Positions 44,624 through 53,837 of a DNA stretch of 64,000 nucleotides are shown here, one piece after another (positions within the stretch are counted from its first letter, which is position 1; every line of letters starts with the position of its first letter). The stretch comes from Haloactinospora alba (GTDB lineage Bacteria; Actinomycetota; Actinomycetes; Streptosporangiales; Streptosporangiaceae): contig NZ_VFQC01000002.1 in assembly GCF_006717075.1 (NCBI RefSeq), positions 434,001 to 498,000 on the forward strand, read 5' to 3'. The notes below the pieces were generated by a model, which saw only the letters and a list, made by a program, of their open reading frames with translations, was not told the DNA's origin and did not search any database. Position numbers and translations under genes: made by a program.

Positions 44624-46903
44624 GTGAGCGGGTGGGACTCGACACCGCAGCGTTCGTGGCGTGACCATATCCGGAACGCGAGAGTGACACATGTCGAACG
44701 GCTTCCCCGCAGCCGCGGTACGACCGAAAACTGGCCGGAATGGGTGCCCTCCTTCGTGCCGGAGCGGCTCGCCGGTCTGGGGATCACGCTCCCGTGGTCC
44801 CACCAGGTCACCGCAGCGGACCTCGCGCGTTCCGGTAACAATGTGATCATAGCCACCGGCACGGCGTCGGGGAAATCGCTGGCTTTCCTGCTGCCGGCCG
44901 CCGAGGCCGTCGACAGCGGGCGGACCGTGCTGTATCTCTCCCCCTCCAAGGCCCTGGCGGCCGACCAGCGGCGGTTCCTGGAGGAGCTCGACCTGCCCGG
45001 AATGCGCGCGGCGACCTACGACGGGGACACCCCCGCGGAGCAGCGCTCCTGGATACGCGCGCACGCCAACTACGTGCTCACCAACCCGGACATGCTGCAC
45101 CACTCCCTCCTGGCCCAGCACTCCCGCTGGTCGGGGTTCCTGCGGCGGCTGAGCTACGTCGTGGTCGACGAGGCCCACTACTACCGGGGCGTGTTCGGCT
45201 CCCACGTGGCACAGATCATCCGACGGCTGCGCCGACTCTGCGCGCGCTACCGCTCCGAACCCACCTTCGTCCTGGCCTCGGCCACCACCGGCACGCCGGA
45301 GGAGAGCGCGGCCGACCTCGTCGGCCTGCCCGTGCGCGCTGTCAGCGCGGACACCTCCCCGCGCCCCGCGCTGAGCTTCGCCCTGGTGGAACCGGAACTC
45401 ACCGGACAGACCGGCGAGAACGGGGCGCCACTGCGGCGCGCCGCCACCGCGGAGGCCGCGGACATCCTCGCCGGGCTGGTGGGTGACGGTGTCCACACCC
45501 TGGCCTTCGTCCGGTCGCGCCAGTCCGCCGAGGTGACGGCCCGCACCTCCCAGCGTCTCCTGGCCAACACCGGCGTCGCCGATCCGGCCCGGAAGGTGGC
45601 CGCCTACCGGGCCGGATACCTCGCCGAGGACCGACGAGAGCTGGAGGAGGAGCTGCGCAGCGGGGAACTGGTGGGCCTGGCCACCACCAGCGCGCTGGAA
45701 CTCGGCGTGGACGTCACGGGGCTGGACGCCGTCCTGATCGCCGGCTGGCCCGGAACCCGGGCCTCCCTGTGGCAGCAGGCGGGCCGCGCCGGACGCGGCG
45801 GCGGGGACGCGCTCGCCGTGTTCATCGCGCGCGACGACCCGCTGGACACCTACCTGGTCCACAACCCGGAGGCGACCCTCGGCCGTTGTGTCGAAGCGAC
45901 GGTACTCGACCCGGACAACCCCTACGTCCTGGCGCCGCACCTGTGCGCCGCGGCCTCCGAGCTTCCGCTGACCGACGCGGACCTCACCCTGTTCGGTCCC
46001 CAGGCCGAGACCGTGGTCGCGGATCTGGTGGACCGGAAATGGCTCCGTCGTCGACCACGCGGCTGGTTCTGGACACACAACGAACGCGCCAGTGGCATGA
46101 CCGATATCCGGGGCACCGGTGGGTCGCAGGTGCAGATCGTGGACGCCGCCACCGGACAGCTCCTCGGGACGGTGGACGAGGCCGCCGCGCACGGGAGTGT
46201 GCACGACGGCGCGGTCTACCTGCACCAGGAGGCCACCTACGTGGTGGACCGCCTCGACGTGGACGACGGGGTCGCCCTGGTGCGCCCGGCGGCTCCCGAG
46301 TACACCACCTGGTCGCGGGAGACGACCGAGATCAGTATCCGCGGCACCAGCCACCAGCAGCGGTGGGACAGCGCCACGGTCCACGTGGGCGATGTGGAGG
46401 TCGCCCGGCAGGTGGTGGGTTTCCTCAAACGCGATGTCCGGACCGGTGCGGTGCTGGGCGAGCAGCGCCTCGACCTGCCCCAGCGCACCCTGGTGTCGCG
46501 CGCGGTGTGGTGGACGCTGGACGCCGAGGCGACCGAGCGGCTGCGCGCCGAGGGGGTGGAGCTTCGGGGGGCGGCGCACGCGGCCGAGCACGCCGCGATC
46601 GGTCTGCTCCCGCTGTTCGCCACGTGCGACCGGTGGGACATCGGCGGGGTGTCCACGGCGTTGCACCCGGACACCGGTCTGCTGACCGTGTTCGTCTACG
46701 ACGGGCACCAGGGCGGAGCCGGGTTCGCCGAACGTGGCTACAACGCCGCGGCGGACTGGCTGCGTGCCACGCGCGACGCCGTGGCCGAGTGCGCCTGCCC
46801 CACGGGCTGCCCCTCCTGCGTCCAGTCGCCGAAGTGCGGGAACGGCAACGAACCGCTGAGCAAGGCCGGTGCGTTGCGGCTGCTGGACACACTGCTCGGC
46901 TAG
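44624..46903 (+). CDS. DEAD/DEAH helicase of the MrfA/Hrq1/YprA type
   Basis: 759 aa, GTG 44624. Superfamily 2 helicase motifs: I as ATGTASGKS (~78-86), II DEAHYYR (~183), III SATTGTPEES, and VI QQAGRAGRGG. The C-terminal part (~590-759) has the DUF1998 region with four Cys, CACPTGCPSCVQSPKCGNGN, which binds zinc in MrfA. Homologs repair mitomycin-type cross-links. SCO3550 and Rv3649 occupy the same place near bldG or tad. Length is normal. Confidence 0.92.
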   Translation: MSGWDSTPQRSWRDHIRNARVTHVERLPRSRGTTENWPEWVPSFVPERLAGLGITLPWSHQVTAADLARSGNNVIIATGTASGKSLAFLLPAAEAVDSGRTVLYLSPSKALAADQRRFLEELDLPGMRAATYDGDTPAEQRSWIRAHANYVLTNPDMLHHSLLAQHSRWSGFLRRLSYVVVDEAHYYRGVFGSHVAQIIRRLRRLCARYRSEPTFVLASATTGTPEESAADLVGLPVRAVSADTSPRPALSFALVEPELTGQTGENGAPLRRAATAEAADILAGLVGDGVHTLAFVRSRQSAEVTARTSQRLLANTGVADPARKVAAYRAGYLAEDRRELEEELRSGELVGLATTSALELGVDVTGLDAVLIAGWPGTRASLWQQAGRAGRGGGDALAVFIARDDPLDTYLVHNPEATLGRCVEATVLDPDNPYVLAPHLCAAASELPLTDADLTLFGPQAETVVADLVDRKWLRRRPRGWFWTHNERASGMTDIRGTGGSQVQIVDAATGQLLGTVDEAAAHGSVHDGAVYLHQEATYVVDRLDVDDGVALVRPAAPEYTTWSRETTEISIRGTSHQQRWDSATVHVGDVEVARQVVGFLKRDVRTGAVLGEQRLDLPQRTLVSRAVWWTLDAEATERLRAEGVELRGAAHAAEHAAIGLLPLFATCDRWDIGGVSTALHPDTGLLTVFVYDGHQGGAGFAERGYNAAADWLRATRDAVAECACPTGCPSCVQSPKCGNGNEPLSKAGALRLLDTLLG

Positions 46904-47100
46904 GCGGTGCCTTCCGGAACGCCGCGGAGCGGGCCGTCTCCGTCCGGGTCGGGTGCCCTGGTCCCGCTCGTTCCGGAACACGGTTGGGAAGGGGAGGGGT
47001 GGCAGGCTGGAGGAGTGCGGCGCCGGCTGGAGAGGGAGGTGGTCCGGATCGGGCCATGTCGTGGGAGGGGTTATCGCGGTGTGGTCAAGGGTTTTGTCCG

Positions 47101-47168
47101 TAATGCCCGTATATCAAGAAGTTGCACACACAGGGGTGCGCGTCGAGTAAAGTCCCAGGTCGATGAGG
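47101..47168 (+). promoter_or_regulatory. Leader of CRISPR array 3
   Basis: Contains ATATCAAGAAGTTGCACACAC, TGCGCG, CCAGGT and GAGG next to the first repeat, in the same order as the array 1 leader read from the minus strand. It also follows a TTTTGTCCG block (array 1: ATGTCCG). Confidence 0.8.
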
Positions 47169-47748
47169 ATGCTCCCCGCGCACGCGGGGATGGACCCTGC
47201 ATGAGCGCCGCGACCGCGCGACCCAGCGCATGCTCCCCGCGCACGCGGGGATGGACCCTCCATCGAAATCGATAGCGATGGTTCCACCGAATGCTCCCCG
47301 CGCACGCGGGGATGGACCCGGCTCCTCCAAGGTCGGCATGGCGTCGACCTCATGCTCCCCGCGCACGCGGGGATGGACCCTCTGACGAGAACGGGAGCAA
47401 CACCGACCACATATGCTCCCCGCGCACGCGGGGATGGACCCTGGGGCGACCCGGCCGACTGGTCCCTGCACAAATGCTCCCCGCGCACGCGGGGATGGAC
47501 CCGAGTTTGCCACCATCATGGGAACGGTACTCATGATGCTCCCCGCGCACGCGGGGATGGACCCGGTCCATCAACGGCATCGTGAAACCCCACTCCATGC
47601 TCCCCGCGCACGCGGGGATGGACCCCGGGGCGCGCTCGCGGCGCTGCCTCCCTCCTCATGACTCCCCGCGCACGCGGGGATGGGCCCCCAGGCCCAGTTG
47701 TCGTAGGCGTAGTTCGCCGATGCTCCCCGCGCACGCGGGGATGATCCG
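47169..47748 (+). CRISPR. CRISPR array 3 (same repeat as array 1), 10 repeats
   Basis: 29-nt repeats beginning ATGCTCCCCGCGCACG and ending GATGGACCC at 47169, 47230, 47291, 47352, 47413, 47474, 47536, 47597, 47658 and 47720. Spacers are 32 nt, one of 33. Repeat 9 carries an inserted A (30 nt) and a GGGCCC end, and repeat 10 ends GATGATCCG, so decay marks the right side as the trailer. The orientation is opposite to arrays 1 and 2. It lies between the helicase and the Tad pilus region; no cas genes. Confidence 0.97.
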
Positions 47749-48182
47749 GGTTGGCCATAGGTCGGGGATGCTTACGGCTCCCTACCCTTCCGCGCGCCTG
47801 CTGTGTCCACCCGCCGCTGATCGCGTCATGGTCGCGCTCCTCCCCGAGGGAAACCCCCGACACACGCTGCCCGCCTCTGTTTCGGGCGCTGTGTGTCTGC
47901 CTGCTGCATGGGCGCCGCGCCGTCCCCACAGCAGCCCCGAAGGCAGGCCGGGAGTGAAGGTATCCGCGCGGATTCAGCGGGGAATCCCGTCACTATAACT
48001 ACTCAGAGTAGTTGGCGAGTGCTTCGTTTTGAAGGAATGCTGGTAGTTCTTTCCAGGAAATGTCCGGTTTCGTGATCCTTGGATAAAAATCATCCCATTA
48101 CTCAGAGTGTCTGCTCCGTGTTCGTGTGGTGGCGCGGCCAGGGTGGGGTCGGAAATGCAGGCGAACGAGAAAAGGGGAGATC
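47749..48182 (+). other. 434-bp gap with palindrome before a secreted-protein gene
   Basis: No gene is seen. AACTACTC-A-GAGTAGTT (47997-48013) is a perfect 8-bp-arm palindrome, and its core TACTCAGAGT recurs at 48099-48108. The stretch 47990-48110 is AT-richer than its surroundings. These may be operator sites for the gene at 48183. Confidence 0.5.
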
Positions 48183-48416
48183 ATGCGAAACGAGCTCACG
48201 CGCGCGTCCGTCGTCACCGTGGCCCTGGGGGCTGCTGTCCTGGTCGGCCCACTGGCCGCGCCCGCCGCCGCCGTGGTCGATCCCAACGACCTCGTTGTGG
48301 TTAATGACGACGACCTCGTTGATGTTGATGACACGCTCAACAACATCAGCACCAACGTCCTCGGCGTCCAAGCTGACGACAACAATCTCGCGCTCCTGAC
48401 GAGCCTGGGACAGTAG
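48183..48416 (+). CDS. Small secreted protein, unknown
   Basis: 77 aa from ATG 48183 (GGGGAGATC upstream). A Sec signal peptide (about residues 1-29, ending APAAA) precedes a short mature part rich in Asp, Asn, Val and Leu (VVNDDDLVDVDDTLNNIS), with no Cys. It resembles no family that can be named. A nested hairpin terminator follows at once. Confidence 0.65.
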   Translation: MRNELTRASVVTVALGAAVLVGPLAAPAAAVVDPNDLVVVNDDDLVDVDDTLNNISTNVLGVQADDNNLALLTSLGQ

Positions 48417-48426
48417 TCTCTTTAGC

Positions 48427-48493
48427 GCGACGGCCGCGGATCGTTCCGGCCGGCCATGGGCGGAACGATCCGCTGACGGGAAACGGCCGTCGC
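48427..48493 (+). terminator. Nested hairpin terminator
   Basis: Inner stem 48436-48448 / 48461-48473 (13 bp), outer stem GCGACGGCCG / CGGCCGTCGC (48427-48436, 48484-48493). Confidence 0.75.
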
Positions 48494-48550
48494 CGGGCCT
48501 GTTCGGCACCGCCGAGAGCATGACACGGTGAGCACCCGCCCAGTCCGGTC

Positions 48551-49252
48551 GTGAACCTCGTGGAGGTGTTCGTGGGGCGCCGTCGCGTGGTGCTCGTCGC
48601 TCTGGTTCTGCTCGTCGGCGGTGCCGCTGTCGGCCTGGCGTCGGTGGGCGCTGACCGGGTTCCGTACACGGCGCGGGAGTCCGGGACACAACACCATACG
48701 CTGCTCGCCCTGCTCTACTTCGCGCTGGTCACGCTGGTCGACACCTACCTCGGATGGTGCACGGTCCCGGTCCTGCTGAGCTACTGGTCCGCGCGCTCGG
48801 CGAAGGGGGCAGCGGGGATCGGCGCGGCGTTCGCGCTGGTGGCGCTCACCGTCTACGCCCTCGGGGAGTACCTCACGCAGGTGTTCGATTCCGGGGAGCG
48901 GGCGACTCGTTACCCCGGGCCGGACGATCCGCCGGTTCCCGATCCCAGCATGCTGGACACCGCGATGTGGATAGTTCTGTCCCCGATGCTCCCGACGGCC
49001 GTGGTCGGGGCCGTTCTCGTTGCCATCGCCGGCTACCACGCCCGGTGGCGTCCGCCGATGCTGCTGGTGCTGGCCGCCGCGGCCGTGGTGGACCTGCGGC
49101 GGCGCGCGGACACCCCCTGGCTGAGCGTCGCCAACGGCCTTCCGAACGCGCTGCTGGCCGCGGTGGGGATCGCGGTGGTCGTCGGGACGGTGGCCGTGGC
49201 GTTCCGGACACACCGCGGCCCTCGGGCCGCGAACTCCGACGAGCCGGTGTAG
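48551..49252 (+). CDS. Multi-pass membrane protein, unknown
   Basis: 233 aa, GTG-start region at 48551 (V-NLVEVF). About five hydrophobic segments (residues ~14-34, 52-72, 80-102, 138-160, 165-185, 200-220). No family recognised. It lies between the secreted-protein gene and the pilin genes and is closed by a nested hairpin at 49298. Confidence 0.65.
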   Translation: MNLVEVFVGRRRVVLVALVLLVGGAAVGLASVGADRVPYTARESGTQHHTLLALLYFALVTLVDTYLGWCTVPVLLSYWSARSAKGAAGIGAAFALVALTVYALGEYLTQVFDSGERATRYPGPDDPPVPDPSMLDTAMWIVLSPMLPTAVVGAVLVAIAGYHARWRPPMLLVLAAAAVVDLRRRADTPWLSVANGLPNALLAAVGIAVVVGTVAVAFRTHRGPRAANSDEPV

Positions 49253-49297
49253 TCCGCGTCCGGACGTACCGCAGCGCTGTGCGCTCGTCGCGCGGAA

Positions 49298-49348
49298 CCA
49301 CCACGCCTCCGGAACGCAGCGGGGCCGTTCCGGCCAGGGGCGTGGTGG
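49298..49348 (+). terminator. Nested hairpin after membrane-protein gene
   Basis: CCACCACGCC (49298-49307) / GGCGTGGTGG (49339-49348), enclosing CCGGAACG / CGTTCCGG. Confidence 0.7.
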
Positions 49349-49476
49349 CGGACTCGCCGTGCGGTGCGTCCACAGGGTGTGGGTGGACTCTTCCGGTTCC
49401 GGGGCGGTGCGGAGAGTCTGAGGGCACAGTGCCCGGTTACCGGGACGCGACGCCACCCACTCCGCCGGAGGTTGCC

Positions 49477-49686
49477 ATGACACCGCCCCGCACCCCCGCT
49501 CGCGGCGGGCCGTGTGCGCCCGCCCCTTCCCGTCGCCGCGACGACGGTATGAGCACCGCCGAGTACGCCGTCGGCACGGCTGCCGCCGTCGCCTTCGCCG
49601 CCGTACTGTTCACGATCCTGACCAGCGACGACATCCGGGCGGAGCTCACCCGGATCATCATCGATGCGCTGCGCACCGCGGAGTGA
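49477..49686 (+). CDS. DUF4244 Flp/Tad pilin-like protein
   Basis: 69 aa, ATG 49477. The segment DDGMSTAEYAVGTAAAVAFAAVL has the Gly just before a Met-Ser-Thr-Ala-Glu-Tyr stretch, a type IV/Flp prepilin-like cleavage site followed by the hydrophobic N1 helix with the conserved Glu. DUF4244 proteins accompany TadABC in actinobacteria (Rv3656c). Probably the major pilin. 7 nt before TadE. Confidence 0.88.
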   Translation: MTPPRTPARGGPCAPAPSRRRDDGMSTAEYAVGTAAAVAFAAVLFTILTSDDIRAELTRIIIDALRTAE

Positions 49687-49693
49687 CCGCGCC

Positions 49694-50014
49694 ATGGTCA
49701 CCGCCGAGACCGCCGTTGCGCTGCCGTCCCTGATGCTGGTGCTGGGTATCGCTCTCGCCGCCTTGACCGCCGCCTCCACCCACATCGCGTGCGTGGACGC
49801 CGCGCGTCTGGGCGCGCGAGCGCTGGCGCGGGGGGACAGCGACCGTGCGGCCCGTGCCGTCGCCGCCGACGCCGCCCCGGACAACGCCGGGATCGCGCTC
49901 TCCGAAACCGACGGGTTCGTCCGGGTGGCCGTGCGCGCGTCCGTCCGGTTGGGCCCTGCGGGGGCGCTTCCCCTCAGAGTCAGCGACACCGCCACCACCC
50001 GGGTCGAACCGTGA
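49694..50014 (+). CDS. TadE-like minor pilin
   Basis: 106 aa from ATG 49694. Starts MVTAETAVALPSLMLVLGIALAAL, i.e. a short leader, then the ET motif and a hydrophobic helix, as in TadE-like proteins. The C-terminal part is a small beta-rich domain. Sits between the pilin and the TadG-like gene in a three-gene set on the plus strand. Confidence 0.85.
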   Translation: MVTAETAVALPSLMLVLGIALAALTAASTHIACVDAARLGARALARGDSDRAARAVAADAAPDNAGIALSETDGFVRVAVRASVRLGPAGALPLRVSDTATTRVEP

Positions 50015-50033
50015 GAGCCGGGAGGAGATACCC

Positions 50034-50414
50034 GTGACCGGACCGCTGAACCGAGCCACAGCGGCATCCGGCGGCGGAGCGGATTCCGGGTCCGGAACCG
50101 TGTGGGTACTGGCCCTGTGCCTCGTGCTCTGGTGCTGCGCCGCCGCCGTGCTGGTCGTGACCAGCGTCCGCGCCGACCGGCACCAGGCCGCTGCCGCGGC
50201 CGACCTGGCGGCGCTGGCGGCCGCCCACCGCGTCGACGGCGGCCCTCAGGGCGTCTGCTCCACCGCCCGCGACACGGCCGAGGCCAACGGTGCCCGACTG
50301 GCGGAGTGCACCCGCCGCGGACGCACCGTCACCGTGGAAACCCGCATGCCGACCCCGGTGTGGCCGGGCGAGGTGCGGGCCCGCTCCCGTGCTGGTCCCA
50401 GCCGACTGGAGTAG
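50034..50414 (+). CDS. Rv3654c-like TadE/TadG family protein
   Basis: 126 aa from GTG 50034 (GGGAGGAGAT upstream). One membrane segment (GTVWVLALCLVLWCCAAAVLVV, residues ~21-42) followed by QAAAAADLAALAAA, the hallmark of helicase/secretion-neighbouring Flp pilus-assembly TadE/G-like proteins in actinobacteria. Two Cys in the soluble part could pair. Last of the pilin trio. Confidence 0.82.
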   Translation: MTGPLNRATAASGGGADSGSGTVWVLALCLVLWCCAAAVLVVTSVRADRHQAAAAADLAALAAAHRVDGGPQGVCSTARDTAEANGARLAECTRRGRTVTVETRMPTPVWPGEVRARSRAGPSRLE

Positions 50415-50442
50415 CGCGCGTCCCCGCGAGGTTGGAGTGCCG

Positions 50443-51096
50443 ATGCTGACCCCGTGCTTTTCCCCTGTCCCCCTCACCCTCGTCGTGTTCTGCGCTGTCC
50501 TCGCCCTCCGGGCCGCGCCCCAGGAGGCCGGCACCGTCCCGCCCGGACCGGAACCGTCCGCGCCCGCGGCCACCCCCTCCGCTGCCGCTCCGTCCGAGCC
50601 GACGCCCGCTCCGCAAACCTCCCCCGGCACCGGACCGCAGGAGCCCCCCGCCCCCCTTCCACAGCCTGGGGAGGAGCCGGTGCGGACGCTGGTGGAACGG
50701 GAACCCCCGCCGCCGGCTCCTCCCCAACCGCCACGGGAGGAACGGGAAACAGCACCCTCCGCCACTCCCTCCCACGACGCCGCCCCCTCGCCCTCCCCGA
50801 CGGGCCCTACCCGCACCGCCCCGAGTGCCTCCGCCTCGGGCGGCGCGGCCCCGTCGCCGCCACGGCCCCAGGTACCGGAACAACCTCCGGTACCCTCCCC
50901 CTCCCACGCGTCCGACGCCCGGAAAGCGGGCGGCTCCGAACCGCGGCGGCCCTCCTCACCCACCCAACGCGCCGTGGGAACCGCGGCGACGGTGGTACTG
51001 GCGGTGCTGGCGGCGGGGACCCTGGCGTTGCGTCTCAGCGTCGGCTGGCCGCGTTTCCCGCCGCGGTACCGGGGACGCCGCAGGTCCGCACGGTGA
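50443..51096 (+). CDS. Proline-rich membrane protein, unknown
   Basis: 217 aa from ATG 50443. N-terminal signal-anchor (residues ~8-27), a ~150-aa Pro/Ala/Ser/Glu linker, and a C-terminal membrane helix (~178-197) with a basic tail. It looks like a wall-spanning or scaffold protein. It follows the pilin trio on the same strand (28-nt gap) and converges with tadC 3 nt away. Its role in pilus assembly is inferred only from position. Confidence 0.6.
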   Translation: MLTPCFSPVPLTLVVFCAVLALRAAPQEAGTVPPGPEPSAPAATPSAAAPSEPTPAPQTSPGTGPQEPPAPLPQPGEEPVRTLVEREPPPPAPPQPPREERETAPSATPSHDAAPSPSPTGPTRTAPSASASGGAAPSPPRPQVPEQPPVPSPSHASDARKAGGSEPRRPSSPTQRAVGTAATVVLAVLAAGTLALRLSVGWPRFPPRYRGRRRSAR

Positions 51097-51099
51097 CCC

Positions 51100-51840
51100 T
51101 CACCCCGGCGCGACCCCGACCAGCAGACCCGCGGCGAGCGGGACGACACCGATGAGGACGAACGCGGGAAGGAAACACACCCCCAACGGGGCCACCACCC
51201 ACACACCGACCCGCTGGGTGTGGGCGTGCGCCCGCGTCCGCGCGTCGCTGCGCAGCTCCGCGGAGTAGCGTTCCAGAACGTCGGCGGCCGGAGCCCCCGT
51301 CTCCGCCGCCCGGGCGAACGCCCGGCCGACCGCGGCCAGCTCCGCCGGGCCGTCCACCTGTTCCCACGCCGCGGCCGGTTCCTCCCCCAACCGCAGGCGC
51401 CGGGCCACACCCTCCAGGGCGGAACCGAGCGGCCCCTCCACCGCCTCCCCTACCGCGGCCACCACCCCGAGCGTCGTCCCGCCCGCCCGCAACCCCGCGA
51501 CGAGCAGGTCCACGACGAGCGGAACCCCCGCGGCGATCCGGGCGTGTCCGCGCCGGCCGTTCCCCCGGTTCCGTCGCCCCGCCCACCACCACAGCACGAA
51601 CCCCGGGAGGGCACCCGCCACGGCGCCCGGCAGCGGACCGAGGAGCACAGCGAGCGCAACGGGAGGGACACACGCCACGACCACACGGACCGTGCCCGCC
51701 GAACGGAACCGCCGTAGTCCCGGCCGCCTCCGGTCCAACAGCGCGGCGAGCCGGGCACGGCCGGTAGGCCCACCGGCGGCGGTGAGCAACCACACCGCCG
51801 CCGTACCCAGCGCGACGACAGCGATCTCCAGCACGGTCAT
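51100..51840 (-). CDS. tadC: TadC-like type II secretion F-domain protein
   Basis: 246 aa, ATG 51840. GspF-type layout: two N-terminal membrane helices, a cytosolic helical domain (VVDLLVAGLRAGGTTLGVVAAV, then LGEEPAAAWEQ), and two C-terminal helices. It should be one half of the Tad inner-membrane platform with TadB. 6 nt downstream of tadB, in the ssd-tadA-tadB-tadC operon. Confidence 0.88.
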   Translation of the reverse strand: MTVLEIAVVALGTAAVWLLTAAGGPTGRARLAALLDRRRPGLRRFRSAGTVRVVVACVPPVALAVLLGPLPGAVAGALPGFVLWWWAGRRNRGNGRRGHARIAAGVPLVVDLLVAGLRAGGTTLGVVAAVGEAVEGPLGSALEGVARRLRLGEEPAAAWEQVDGPAELAAVGRAFARAAETGAPAADVLERYSAELRSDARTRAHAHTQRVGVWVVAPLGVCFLPAFVLIGVVPLAAGLLVGVAPG

Positions 51841-51846
51841 CGGGAC

Positions 51847-52647
51847 TCACCCCGGGTCGACAGCGGTCAGAGCGCGGCGTGCCATCCGGTTGATCCAGCA
51901 CACCCCCGCCACGTTCAGGGCGGCCCCACCGAGGAGGCACCCCCACCCCGCCGGGGTAGTGAACAGGAACGCCACGGGGGAGGCCCCCACGAGGGCCGCC
52001 ATCACGACCCCGGCGCCGGGCAGCACACTCAGCAGCAGAGCGGTGCTGCGCGGCCCGGCCAACTGGGCGGAGAACTCCCGGCGCTGCGCCTCGTCGCGCG
52101 CGAGACTGTCGGCCAACCGTTCGACCACCCCGGCGAGCCCCGCTCCGGTGTCGGAGGAGACCCGCCAACAGGCGGCCAGGTAACCCAGTCCCGCGCTGCC
52201 GGACCGGTGCGCCATCGTTCCCAGCGTCAGGGTGAGGTCCTCACCCGGCCAGGCGACGTTGGCCAACGGCGCGAACTCGGCGGCCACCACCGGGTCGATG
52301 CGGGAAACACTCGACGCGAGCGCCTCCGCGGGAGTACGGCCGGCGCGCAGCTCGGCGGCGAGGATCCGGCACAGTTCGACGACCGCGCGCTGCCGGCGCC
52401 CGCGGCCGCGGCCGGAGACGGCGTCGAACCACGCGCCGGCGCGTTCCCGGAGCTCTCCCGCACGGTGGCGCGCCGCCGTGCGCCACCGCACCGTTCCCCT
52501 CCCCGGTGCCAGTGTCCGCAACCGCCACACCGACGGGGGCGGCACCGCGCCGGACAGCGCCCACCCGAGGAGCCCGACCGCCACCAGCCACCCGGCGCGC
52601 GCGGCGAGCCAGTGCGTCTCCCCGGGAAGGAGGTCCGGGAAAGGCAT
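51847..52647 (-). CDS. tadB: TadB-like type II secretion F-domain protein
   Basis: 266 aa from ATG 52647, which shares one base with the tadA stop (TGATG); the open frame extending to 53868 is a shadow of tadA. F-domain features include AVVELCRILAAELRAGRTPAEAL and GYLAACWRVSSDTGAGLAGVVERLA, with membrane helices at both ends. Partners TadC in the inner-membrane platform. Confidence 0.88.
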   Translation of the reverse strand: MPFPDLLPGETHWLAARAGWLVAVGLLGWALSGAVPPPSVWRLRTLAPGRGTVRWRTAARHRAGELRERAGAWFDAVSGRGRGRRQRAVVELCRILAAELRAGRTPAEALASSVSRIDPVVAAEFAPLANVAWPGEDLTLTLGTMAHRSGSAGLGYLAACWRVSSDTGAGLAGVVERLADSLARDEAQRREFSAQLAGPRSTALLLSVLPGAGVVMAALVGASPVAFLFTTPAGWGCLLGGAALNVAGVCWINRMARRALTAVDPG

Positions 52648-53837
52648 CACACCTCCCCGGGGGACGGGTGCCACGCGCGGCCCAACCGGGCGGCGAGCTC
52701 CTCGGCCCCCTCCCGCTCGGTGACGCCCCCGTCGGGATGGAAGCTGACGGCGGGCACCACCCGCACCATCCCGGAACCGTCCTGCCGCAGGACGCACACC
52801 TCGGCTACCCTCCGGACACCACCGGCATCCCGCACCAGGTGCACCACGAGCACCCGGGTGGCGGCGAGCTGGCTGTGCGCCGCCGTGCGGCTGAGCCCGG
52901 CGGCGCACGCCAGAGCCTCGACCCGGGCCGGCAGGTCCTGGGCCGTGTTGGCGTGCACCGTTCCGGCTCCGCCCTCGTGCCCGGTGTTCAGGGCCCCCAG
53001 CAGTTCCGACACCTCGGCTCCGCGCGCCTCTCCCACCACCAGACGGTCGGGGCGCATCCGCAACGCCTGCCGCACCAGCTGGCCCATGCTCACCTCGCCG
53101 GTTCCCTCGATGTTGGGCGGTCGCGCCTGCAACCGGACGACGTGCGGGTGTTCCGGGCGCAGCTCCGCGGAGTCCTCCACGAGCAGGATCCGTTCGCGCT
53201 GGTCCACCAGGGACAGCAGCGCGGAAAGGAGGGTGCTCTTTCCCGTCCCGGTGCCGCCGCAGATCAGGAACGCCGACCGGGAAGCCACGAGCGCCCGCAA
53301 CAACCGGGCGCCGCTGGCCGGGAGCCCGCCGCCGTCCACGAGTTCGGCGAGGGAGAACACGCGCCGTCGCCCCAGGCGCAGCGACAGGCACGTCCCCTCC
53401 GGTGCGACGGGAGGCAGCACGGCGTGGAACCGCGCCCCGGACGGCAGCCGAGCGTCCACCCACGGGGCCGCGGCGTCGAGCCGGCGCCCCGCCTGGGCGG
53501 CCAGCCGCTGGGCGAGCCTGCGCACCGCGTCCTCGCCGGGGAAACTGACCTCGCTGCGGCGCAGTCCGTGTGCGTCCTCGACCCACACCTCCGAGGGACC
53601 GTTGACGAGGACGTCGGTGGTCCCGGGATCGCCGAGGAGGGGGTCGAGCGGTCCGGTTCCGGCGAGTTCGGCGCGCAGCGAGCGGACGATCGCGAGGACC
53701 TCGGCGTCCCCGAGCACATCCCCCTCGGCGCGCAGTGCCGCCGCCACCCGGGCCGGTGTCGGTTCGGCACCGTCCCGCGCCAGCCGCGCGCGCACCGCCT
53801 CCAGCAGTTCGGGGGAGGGAGGAGCGGCCCCGTTCAC
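52647..53837 (-). CDS. tadA: TadA-like secretion ATPase
   Basis: 396 aa from GTG 53837, 4-nt overlap with ssd. GspE/VirB11 motifs: LICGGTGTGKSTLLSALL Walker A (~residue 196), LLVEDSAELRPEHPHVVRL (Asp box), GEARGAEVSELLGALNTGHEGGAGTVHAN (Walker B plus His box, split here by motif names). It drives assembly of Flp-type pili. The length is normal for the actinobacterial short TadA. Confidence 0.94.
   Translation of the reverse strand: MNGAAPPSPELLEAVRARLARDGAEPTPARVAAALRAEGDVLGDAEVLAIVRSLRAELAGTGPLDPLLGDPGTTDVLVNGPSEVWVEDAHGLRRSEVSFPGEDAVRRLAQRLAAQAGRRLDAAAPWVDARLPSGARFHAVLPPVAPEGTCLSLRLGRRRVFSLAELVDGGGLPASGARLLRALVASRSAFLICGGTGTGKSTLLSALLSLVDQRERILLVEDSAELRPEHPHVVRLQARPPNIEGTGEVSMGQLVRQALRMRPDRLVVGEARGAEVSELLGALNTGHEGGAGTVHANTAQDLPARVEALACAAGLSRTAAHSQLAATRVLVVHLVRDAGGVRRVAEVCVLRQDGSGMVRVVPAVSFHPDGGVTEREGAEELAARLGRAWHPSPGEV

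Noticed and set aside
44510-46981. 823-codon minus-strand frame over the helicase
   Set aside because: Antisense shadow of a protein with complete helicase motifs; its own translation is low-complexity.
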